DNA of 5,108 nucleotides from an uncultured Bacteroidales bacterium (lineage in GTDB: Bacteria > Bacteroidota > Bacteroidia > Bacteroidales > Muribaculaceae), in NCBI GenBank assembly GCA_945828175.1, contig CALZQD010000145.1, positions 1 to 5,108 on the forward strand, read 5' to 3'. The notes under the pieces are model-generated. The model was not told the origin of the DNA. It saw nothing but the letters and a program-made list of their open reading frames with translations, and made no database searches. The translations under genes and the position numbers were made by a program. Of the stretch, positions 1-5,108 are shown one piece after another. The first letter of the stretch is position 1. Each line of letters starts with the position of its first letter.

Positions 1-188
1 TTGAGCGGGAGCACGTTGAGCGAGCTCTCCTCGGTCGAGTCGATGACGTAGACCGTCGACACATAGTTCTTGATGGCGTCGATGTTGCTCTGGCGGTTGT
101 CTGCGCCGATGACCTCGTGGCCGAGACGGGTGAGGTCGACGGCGAGGTTTGCGCCGTATATGCCGAGTCCGATGATGAGATATTTCAT
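1..188 (-). CDS. ktrA: KtrA/TrkA-family potassium uptake regulatory subunit (RCK N-terminal domain), partial, C-terminus beyond window
   Basis: This is the cytoplasmic gating subunit of a Ktr/Trk potassium uptake system; in this family an RCK ring binds nucleotides and controls the membrane pore. Only the first 62 codons lie in the window. They read MKYLIIGLGIYGANLAVDLT and onward: a beta strand, the dinucleotide-binding GLGIYG motif (G7, G9, G12), an acidic residue at the end of the second strand (D30 in GAD), and the VIDSTEESSL segment (D50) typical of KtrA-like proteins. The Leu-Gly-His-Glu-Val stretch before D30 also favours KtrA over E. coli TrkA. The start ATG is at 188-186, only 6 bp after the stop of the pore gene, so the two are almost certainly co-transcribed. 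A single-RCK KtrA (about 220 residues) cannot be told from a double-domain TrkA because the rest is missing. Confidence 0.92.
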   Translation of the reverse strand, partial: MKYLIIGLGIYGANLAVDLTRLGHEVIGADNRQSNIDAIKNYVSTVYVIDSTEESSLNVLPL

Positions 189-194
189 AGTCTG

Positions 195-2069
195 TCAGTT
201 GATTATTATGTTTTCTGATGGATAGTGCGACGACTTGTCGACCGACATGCCGGCGAAGCCCATAATCAGCGAAAGGATGCCGACGCGGCCGAGGAACATG
301 GCCGTCGAGAGGACGATTTTCGAGGCGTCGCTGAGTTCGGCGGTGATGCCGAGCGACGAGCCGACGGTGAAGAGGGCCGAGACGACCTCGAAGGCGACGT
401 CTTTGACGCTGAGCTGAGGCTCGAGCAGCAAGACGATGACGAGATAAACGACGGTCGCGATAATCGACAGCGTCACAACGCTGTAAGCGCGGCGAACAGA
501 GCCGATAGAGATGCTGCGGTTGAAGGCTGTGGCGCTTTTGTGGCCGAGGACGACGGCGCGGAGGCTGAGCGTCACGGCGGCGACGGTGTTAACCTTGATG
601 CCGCCCGCAAGCGACTGAGACGCGCCGCCAATCCACATTTGCAGGAGCACAAGCAGCAGCGTGACAGGCAGGAAATTGGCGGGATTAATCGATACGAAGC
701 CCGCGCTGCGCGGCGTCAGCGAGTTGAAGACCGACTGCACGGTCTTGTCATAGAGGCTCATGCCGGCCAGAGTGTTGTTGTATTCGAGGATGAAGAATGC
801 GACGCTGCTGAAGGCCAGAATCGAGAAGGTCGTGACAAGGACGAGCTTGGTGTTGAGGTCGTAGAGGTGGATGAGTTTGGGCGTGCCGGTGTTTCGGTGC
901 GGGAAGAATTTCCTGAAGAAATTGACGACCTTGTCCTTGATGTTGAGCAGGACCGGGAAGCCTATTGAGCCCGCGAGTATCATCAGGGAGGTGACGATGT
1001 AGATTGTCTGGTTGCCGGTCATCAGGGTGTGGTTGGCCATACCGTCGGGGAGGATGCTGAAGCCGGCGTTGCAGAAGGCCGACATCGAGTGGAAGCCGGC
1101 AAACATGAGCTTGTCGCGCAGGCCGAGGCCGAGGGCATCGGGGATGGTGAAGTAGACGGCGACGGCGCCTATGGCCTCGACGACGAGAGTGAAGCCGAGA
1201 ATATAGAGGAGGGTCGGCACGAGGCTGTTCATCGACTTAGAGTAAATCATATCCTTGATGAGCAGCTGGCTGTAAATCGACGGGGCGCCGCTGAAGAAGA
1301 TGGCGAAAAAGCTTGTGAATGTGACGATACCGAGACCCCCGGCCTGAATCAGAATGGCCATGACGAGAAAGCCTGCGGGCGTTAGCGTCGTCGGTATGTC
1401 GATGCTCGAGAGGCCGGTGATGCAGACGGCGCTCGTGGCCATGAAGAGCGAGTCAGTGTAGCTGATCGGGGTGACGGTGCATTTTGGCATCATCAGCGCC
1501 AGCGAACCTAAGATAATGAAAATCAGGAAGCTGCCCGAGAGTATGAGCGAGGGGTTGGTCCGTCGGCCAACGAGCTTCATGACGGCCGAGCAGAGGCAAA
1601 CGACAGAGTAAGCGCCCATAGCGCTGAAAATGAACGCCTTGCTGTAGAGGATGCGCTCGAGCACTGGAATCCACGGATGCTCGGGGTGGGGGTAGAGCAG
1701 CGGCAGGAGTGTCGAGAGCATAGCGATGTCGACTATCCATTTGAGCCAGCGAGTGTCGCGGATGGTCTTTCTGAAGCGAAAGAGCAGGTTGAAGACGACG
1801 TTGAAAATGAAAAACGCCTGAAACGAGCGCATGGCAATCTTGGCCTTGGCGTCGGTCGCGGGCGTTGTGTCGAAGCCGAAGTGGAGCGTCAGCACAATCA
1901 GAGCGCCGAGCGAGGCGACGGCGGCGACGATGTAGGCGATGTTAGATATACGGGCGATGGCCGTGCCGAACCTGAATGTAAACAGGTTGTAGCGCGCCCT
2001 CGCGGCACGTCTGAGCCCCGACAGTCTGAGTCTGATTGTTTGTCTTATATGTCGTTTGCCGGTCGGCAT
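195..2069 (-). CDS. ktrB: KtrB/TrkH-family potassium translocation subunit with N-terminal multi-helix extension
   Basis: This inner-membrane pore imports K+ (or Na+/K+) together with the RCK protein encoded 6 bp downstream. The 624-residue product has a core of four membrane-pore-membrane repeats from about residue 173. The four filter loops are visible: CITGLS (T218, G219), CNAGFS (G336), PRSAGF (G457) and SSLGIT (G574). IGGASQSLAGGIKVNT (about 480-495) and FLGRVG (R595) match conserved KtrB/TrkH segments; the Arg is the family's conserved charge in the last helix. Before the core, residues 1-35 are very basic, and about four extra hydrophobic segments (roughly 40-62, 83-98, 111-127, 141-167) make it longer than the roughly 450-residue Bacillus KtrB. 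The ATG at 2069 is the most upstream start giving this basic N-terminus; translation could begin later. KtrB versus TrkH naming is uncertain; potassium transporter superfamily membership is not. Confidence 0.95.
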   Translation of the reverse strand: MPTGKRHIRQTIRLRLSGLRRAARARYNLFTFRFGTAIARISNIAYIVAAVASLGALIVLTLHFGFDTTPATDAKAKIAMRSFQAFFIFNVVFNLLFRFRKTIRDTRWLKWIVDIAMLSTLLPLLYPHPEHPWIPVLERILYSKAFIFSAMGAYSVVCLCSAVMKLVGRRTNPSLILSGSFLIFIILGSLALMMPKCTVTPISYTDSLFMATSAVCITGLSSIDIPTTLTPAGFLVMAILIQAGGLGIVTFTSFFAIFFSGAPSIYSQLLIKDMIYSKSMNSLVPTLLYILGFTLVVEAIGAVAVYFTIPDALGLGLRDKLMFAGFHSMSAFCNAGFSILPDGMANHTLMTGNQTIYIVTSLMILAGSIGFPVLLNIKDKVVNFFRKFFPHRNTGTPKLIHLYDLNTKLVLVTTFSILAFSSVAFFILEYNNTLAGMSLYDKTVQSVFNSLTPRSAGFVSINPANFLPVTLLLVLLQMWIGGASQSLAGGIKVNTVAAVTLSLRAVVLGHKSATAFNRSISIGSVRRAYSVVTLSIIATVVYLVIVLLLEPQLSVKDVAFEVVSALFTVGSSLGITAELSDASKIVLSTAMFLGRVGILSLIMGFAGMSVDKSSHYPSENIIIN

Positions 2070-2084
2070 TGAGTGATGCTTGAA

Positions 2085-2101
2085 AGAGATTTCATATCTC
2101 T
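2085..2101. repeat. Perfect 6-bp inverted repeat upstream of the potassium pore gene
   Basis: AGAGAT and ATCTCT are separated by a 5-base loop, 16 bp from the ATG at 2069. On the transcribed (minus) strand the right arm is followed by TT, so it could be a small mRNA hairpin in the leader or, as DNA, a protein-binding palindrome. No U-tract or GC-rich stem supports calling it a terminator. The role is unknown and chance is possible. Confidence 0.3.
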
Positions 2102-2139
2102 AACAAACATCGCCGCCGTTTTGTGCCGGATGGGGCCGA

Positions 2140-2229
2140 TTATTTCTTCACTTTGCCTATGCTGACGATGAAATGCTCGCTGTCGGCGACGGGGTTGAAG
2201 TGCTTGTCGTTGGTGTTTGGTGTGATGGT
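2140..2229 (-). other. Coding-like in-frame tail directly after the DUF4923 stop (29 codons plus TAA); relic or readthrough extension
   Basis: After the TAA of the DUF4923 gene (2232-2230) the same frame stays open for 29 codons and ends in a second TAA at 2142-2140. The peptide begins TITPNTNDKHF and ends HFIVSIGKVKK. Its codons show the local signature: 23 of 29 third positions are G or C (mostly C), against 12 of 29 first and 9 of 29 second positions, the strong three-base rhythm of real genes here. There is no ATG, GTG or TTG start after the stop that would give more than a few residues, so it is not an independent gene. It may be the remaining C-terminus of a deleted gene, a former or readthrough extension of the DUF4923 protein, or chance. 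I do not recognise the peptide. Confidence 0.4.
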
Positions 2230-2886
2230 TTATTGGGCTGCGTGGCGGAGTTTGAAGCCTGCGTAGAGGCCGTCGTATGACTCGAGGAGCTTGGTCATGG
2301 CCGTCAGGGTCGAGTTGTTTGTCACCGAAGCGACGGTCTTGACGATGGCGATGAGCTTGCTGACGTCGAAGGTGAGGCTGAGGGTCGAGCCCGATTTGGT
2401 GGCGAAGGCGCTCATAGAGCCGAGCTTGATTTTGCCGAGGGCGTTGAAGTTGAAGCGGAGATTGCCGTCGGGGTCTTTCTCGAGGGTGCCTTTGATGGCG
2501 CCGCGACGCAGCTTCATCTCGAAGCTCAGGTCGTCGTTGACCGTGAGGGCGAGGGCTGTGACACCGAAGCGCTCGTAGTAGGGCTTGATTTTGTTCTCGA
2601 GGGCTGTTGCGGCAGCCGAGCCGCCGATTTTCTGAAGGGCGTTGTCGCTCTTGAAAGTGACGGCGGGCGAGACGTAGTTCCATGTGCCTTTGAGGTCTTC
2701 GATTTTGAAATCGGAGGTGGCTGTCAGGCCTGATATGATGTTGCCGAGGGCGCCGAGCGGGTTTGAATCGGATGCGGCGGTTGTGTCGGCGGCGTTTTTG
2801 TTGCCGAAGAGGTCCTTCAGGTCGAAGGCGTGGGCCGGCATCGCCATCGCGGCGAGGACTGCCGGGATTATGATTAGTTTCTTCAT
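2230..2886 (-). CDS. DUF4923-like secreted protein of unknown function
   Basis: The 218-residue product starts with a clear signal peptide: MKK, a hydrophobic stretch (LIIIPAVLAAMAMP) and an AHA cleavage site before F21. There is no lipobox cysteine, so it is probably periplasmic or secreted rather than a lipoprotein. Residues 21-60 are a low-complexity Ala/Thr/Asp/Ser linker. The body, from DLKGTWNYVSP (W69) to the end, alternates glycines and beta-like stretches (LSFEMKLRRG, LRFNFNALGKIKLG, STLSLTFDVS), as expected for a lipocalin-like barrel. I recognise this layout as DUF4923, a family I know mainly from Bacteroidales with no known function; this is from memory. The ATG at 2886 lies 3 bp after the stop of the dehydratase gene, with only an A/T-rich lead and no Shine-Dalgarno, so it is probably translated from the same transcript. 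No catalytic motif is visible. Confidence 0.88.
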   Translation of the reverse strand: MKKLIIIPAVLAAMAMPAHAFDLKDLFGNKNAADTTAASDSNPLGALGNIISGLTATSDFKIEDLKGTWNYVSPAVTFKSDNALQKIGGSAAATALENKIKPYYERFGVTALALTVNDDLSFEMKLRRGAIKGTLEKDPDGNLRFNFNALGKIKLGSMSAFATKSGSTLSLTFDVSKLIAIVKTVASVTNNSTLTAMTKLLESYDGLYAGFKLRHAAQ

Positions 2887-2889
2887 TAT

Positions 2890-4908
2890 TTATTTAATTG
2901 TGGTGAGAGAGTCGACCTCGGCTGTGCCTGAGGCAATCTCTTTTTTGATTTCAATATCAATCTTCTCGAACTCGGAGTTCTGCGACTTGAATTCGGGAAC
3001 GATGTGCTTCATCTCGGCGACGATATCGTGGTTGCTGCCTGAGTGGGCGCACTTCTCGAGAAGCTCGAGGTGACGGATGACGTCGTTGTAGTTATACTGA
3101 CGCACCTTGGCAATCATGATCTTCTTGTGCTGGGTCGACATCGTGCGCTCCTTGTCGTTGAGCAGCTCCTCGTAGAGCTTCTCGCCGGGACGGAGGCCAG
3201 TCTCGATGATGTCGATGTCGCGGCCGAGCTTGAGGCCGGCGAGCGAAATCATGCGGCAGGCGAGGTCGTAGATCTTGACGGGCTGACCCATGTCGAAGAT
3301 GTATATTTCGCCGCCACGGCCCATGCAGCCGGCTTCGAGAACGAGCGAGCAGGCTTCGGGTATGGTCATAAAGTAGCGGATGATGTCGCGGTGGGTGACT
3401 GTGAGCGGTCCGCCTTCCTCAATCTGACGGCGGAAGAGCGGAATGACAGAGCCGTTAGAGCCGAGCACGTTGCCGAAACGAGTGGTGATATACTGGGTTA
3501 TGCGGCGGTTGCTGGTCTGGCGGAGGTGGAAGAAGAGCGACTGGACGTAAATCTCGGCGATACGCTTCGAGGCGCCCATGACGTTGGTGGGGTTGACGGC
3601 CTTGTCGGTCGAGACCATGACGAATTTCTCGACGTTGTATTTGTTCGAGAGGTCGGCGATGTTCTTGGTGCCGAAGACGTTTGTCATGATGGCCTCGACG
3701 GGGTTGCGCTCCATCATTGGCACATGCTTGTAGGCTGCGGCGTGGAATACATAGCGTGGGTTGAAGGTCGAGAAGGCCTCTTCCATGCGCTCGCGGTTGA
3801 CGATGTCGCCGATGAACAGGCGGATGGTGACATCGGGGTGCTTGGCTTCCATCTGGAGCTGGAGGTCGTGCATCGGGGTCTCGGCCTGGTCGACGAGGAC
3901 AATCTCACGGGCACCGAGCGAGGCTACCTGATTGACAATCTCGCTGCCGATAGAGCCGGCTGCGCCTGTGATGAGTACAACCTGGTTGGTGATGACGCTT
4001 CTGATGGCCGATTTGTCGGTTTTGATGGGGTCACGGCCGAGAAGATCCTCGATTTTGATGTCGTGGACATGAGCCGAGATGTTGGGCATAGAGTCGTCGT
4101 TGACGTTGAACTCCTCGACCTGGTTGAGCATCAGCATCGAGATATTGTTCGAGAGGAACACGTCGGCGAGACGTTCGCGGATGAGCTCGATCTGGGTCGA
4201 GAGGAAGATGAGGGTGTCGGCGCGGTAGCGCTTGAAGACCTCGGCGACAGTATCGGGGTTGAATTTTATGATTGGGATGCCGTTGACGCTGGCATCCTGT
4301 TTCTGATCAGAGAGGCTCAGTAGGGCGACGGGGGTGAAATGGCCGCCGGCCTCGGTCTTGAGAGCCGATGCGAGATAGAACGAGTTGATTGCCGAACCGA
4401 GGACAATGACGCGCTTCTTCTCTTTGTCGATGCTCGTGATGGCTGTATAGATATATTTTATAATGAGTCGCACGACCATCATGATGGCGAAGCTGAACAT
4501 GCCGACGGTGAAGATGCCCCAGATGCTGAAATATCTGAAGCCGAGCCAAATCGACGAAATCAATGAGCCGGCGACAATGGTAATCGAGGCGGCTAAAATC
4601 AGCATGACGATGCGGTAGATGTCTTCGATGACCGACAGGCGCAGGACATACTGGTTAGTCTTAAGAATATAGCTGAAAATGGCATAGACAGCCACGATGA
4701 TAACTACCTGCGACACGCCGGAGAACATCGGATTACCGGCATCCGCAGCCGGTATATTCGTGCCGCCGAAAATATACTGGAGGCAAGCACTGATAAAAAC
4801 AGCAAACAAATCGGCTATCAATACCGCCCATTTCGGACTTGGTGATGCCATAAAATTACTGACCAGTCGCGAATTGGCAAGTAAATTAATCAGTCGCTTT
4901 CTCATCAT
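2890..4908 (-). CDS. Membrane-anchored UDP-sugar 4,6-dehydratase/epimerase (WbpM/PglF/CapD-like polysaccharide biosynthesis protein)
   Basis: Relatives convert UDP-GlcNAc to a UDP-4-keto-6-deoxy sugar (C6 dehydration, sometimes C5 epimerisation), the first step to deoxyamino sugars for capsule, O-antigen or protein glycans. The 672-residue protein has four N-terminal membrane helices (about 28-48, 66-82, 100-120, 129-152), then a degenerate Rossmann domain (VIVLGSA, 167-173), then the catalytic extended-SDR domain from about 308. That domain shows the NAD(P) loop GAAGSIG (315-321), D340 ending the second strand, D368 in IGDIV, HAAAYKHVPMME (389-400), STDK (433-436) and MGASK (444-448). The usual SDR tyrosine is methionine (M444, K448), as in WbpM and PglF. 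RPGEK (about 573-577) is also typical. A charged tail of roughly 70 residues follows the core. Start could be either of two adjacent ATGs (4908 or 4905). The gene is first after the promoter at 4980-5011. The exact sugar product cannot be read from sequence. Confidence 0.96.
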   Translation of the reverse strand: MMRKRLINLLANSRLVSNFMASPSPKWAVLIADLFAVFISACLQYIFGGTNIPAADAGNPMFSGVSQVVIIVAVYAIFSYILKTNQYVLRLSVIEDIYRIVMLILAASITIVAGSLISSIWLGFRYFSIWGIFTVGMFSFAIMMVVRLIIKYIYTAITSIDKEKKRVIVLGSAINSFYLASALKTEAGGHFTPVALLSLSDQKQDASVNGIPIIKFNPDTVAEVFKRYRADTLIFLSTQIELIRERLADVFLSNNISMLMLNQVEEFNVNDDSMPNISAHVHDIKIEDLLGRDPIKTDKSAIRSVITNQVVLITGAAGSIGSEIVNQVASLGAREIVLVDQAETPMHDLQLQMEAKHPDVTIRLFIGDIVNRERMEEAFSTFNPRYVFHAAAYKHVPMMERNPVEAIMTNVFGTKNIADLSNKYNVEKFVMVSTDKAVNPTNVMGASKRIAEIYVQSLFFHLRQTSNRRITQYITTRFGNVLGSNGSVIPLFRRQIEEGGPLTVTHRDIIRYFMTIPEACSLVLEAGCMGRGGEIYIFDMGQPVKIYDLACRMISLAGLKLGRDIDIIETGLRPGEKLYEELLNDKERTMSTQHKKIMIAKVRQYNYNDVIRHLELLEKCAHSGSNHDIVAEMKHIVPEFKSQNSEFEKIDIEIKKEIASGTAEVDSLTTIK

Positions 4909-4947
4909 TATATTAGATTACAATTGTTTGGTTTGCAAATAATACCA

Positions 4948-4971
4948 ACTTTGAATCAACTTAAACAAAGT
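4948..4971. promoter_or_regulatory. Inverted repeat in the leader of the dehydratase gene (6-bp arms, 12-base spacer)
   Basis: ACTTTG (4948-4953) and CAAAGT (4966-4971) are perfect complements around 12 bases. They fall just downstream of the expected transcription start (about 4972-4976), so the mRNA could begin with a weak AU-rich hairpin, or the DNA could be an operator. The stem is short and the region AT-rich, so chance is a real alternative. Confidence 0.28.
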
Positions 4972-4979
4972 AGCAATTG

Positions 4980-5011
4980 CAAAGGTACGTCATTATTTGC
5001 TAAAAAACAAA
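4980..5011 (-). promoter_or_regulatory. Bacteroidetes-type sigma-70 promoter for the dehydratase transcript
   Basis: Reading the minus strand, TTTG at 5011-5008 is followed by exactly 20 bp and then TACCTTTG at 4987-4980. This matches the established Bacteroides consensus (-33 TTTG, -7 TAnnTTTG) at every fixed position with typical spacing. Transcription should start about 4-8 bases after the -7 element, near 4972-4976, giving a leader of about 65 bases before the ATG at 4908. The promoter probably drives the dehydratase and DUF4923 genes, possibly also the potassium genes. No other perfect match was found by eye in the intergenic stretch. Confidence 0.7.
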
Positions 5012-5041
5012 AAAATAGGCAAAATTTGCGGGTTTAATTAT

Positions 5042-5108
5042 TTAAGAGCCTGCTTCATAATAAATGTTAAAGCAGAGGCGGGCAGTCATTGAGCAGATTT
5101 GTTCGTGC
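5042..5108 (-). other. Right-edge partial open frames and stem-loop; possible 3' end of an upstream gene or edge of a mobile element
   Basis: Beyond the promoter, base composition becomes less AT-rich. On the minus strand one frame is open from the window edge to a TAA at 5044-5042, ending MTARLCFNIYYEAGS; a second frame ends at 5069-5067 as NLLNDCPPLL. On the plus strand an ATG at 5064 opens a frame that runs off the edge (MLKQRRAVIEQICSC). All are too short to identify and at most one can be real. CTGCTT (5050-5055) and AAGCAG (5070-5075) form a 6-bp stem with a 14-base loop, and the minus strand after it is T/A-rich, so it could weakly terminate an upstream minus-strand gene. I cannot choose among these. 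Confidence 0.25.

Noticed and set aside
225..968. Plus-strand open frame of 247 codons opposite ktrB
   Set aside because: The product is dominated by Arg, Glu, Asp and Ala with no hydrophobic core, a shadow of ktrB codon bias. Other plus-strand frames at 1029-1385, 1677-2072 and 2291-2578 are rejected for the same reason.
2121..2142. Rho-independent terminator between the DUF4923 gene and ktrB
   Set aside because: The GC-rich stretch gives stems of only about three pairs and no T-run follows on the minus strand.
2070..2229. c-di-AMP (ydaO-type) or other riboswitch upstream of the potassium genes
   Set aside because: Potassium uptake genes in Firmicutes can carry one, but the 160-bp spacer is partly coding-like and shows only one 6-bp hairpin, without the long multi-stem structure required.
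2045..2683. Minus-strand open frame of 212 codons overlapping the DUF4923 gene
   Set aside because: It is an extremely Arg/Gln/His/Pro-rich out-of-frame reading of a gene with a signal peptide and normal composition. Only its last 16-21 codons, lying in the spacer, are mentioned as a possible mini-frame.
3043..4323. Long plus-strand open frame of 426 codons opposite the dehydratase gene
   Set aside because: It is antisense to a gene with clear catalytic motifs. Its Asp/Glu/Val/Gly-rich product is what the reverse complement of C-ending codons yields, and it has no recognisable domain.
4918..4982. Pairing between the two CAATTG copies (4921-4926 and 4974-4979) as a leader stem
   Set aside because: One arm overlaps the -7 element and the expected start site, so it would be mostly absent from the transcript. 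Each CAATTG is also self-complementary, making the match uninformative.

Overview
The window looks like a chromosomal piece from a member of Bacteroidota, order Bacteroidales, perhaps a Muribaculaceae-like gut lineage. Three things suggest this: a canonical Bacteroidetes promoter (TTTG, 20 bp, TAnnTTTG) ahead of the first gene, A-rich start regions without Shine-Dalgarno sequences, and a DUF4923-type secreted protein, a family I know from Bacteroidales. The genes are GC-rich with C-ending codons, while the promoter region is very AT-rich. All assignments come from reading the sequence; no database search was possible.

All recognised genes lie on the minus strand, so transcription runs from high to low coordinates. 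Right edge (5042-5108): a short stretch with partial open frames on both strands, unresolved. 4909-5041: AT-rich promoter and leader with several short inverted repeats. 2890-4908: a membrane-anchored nucleotide-sugar 4,6-dehydratase of the WbpM/PglF/CapD class. 2230-2886: a secreted DUF4923-like protein starting 3 bp after it. 2140-2229: an in-frame, coding-like tail directly after the DUF4923 stop. 2070-2139: the rest of the spacer, with a small hairpin. 195-2069: a KtrB/TrkH-type potassium translocation subunit with an unusual four-helix N-terminal extension. 1-188: the N-terminal 62 codons of its cytoplasmic RCK partner (KtrA-like), cut by the window edge.

The last two genes form a clear potassium-uptake pair: a membrane pore plus a nucleotide-binding gating subunit. 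The first two are tightly packed and probably co-transcribed from the promoter near 4980-5011; one makes a sugar-nucleotide precursor for surface glycans, the other is an exported protein of unknown function. Whether the potassium genes share that transcript or have their own start in the 160-bp spacer cannot be decided from sequence. I see no transposase, CRISPR array, RNA gene or defence system that I can support. The main points for a second look are the KtrB N-terminal extension, the post-stop coding-like tail and the repeat-rich promoter region.
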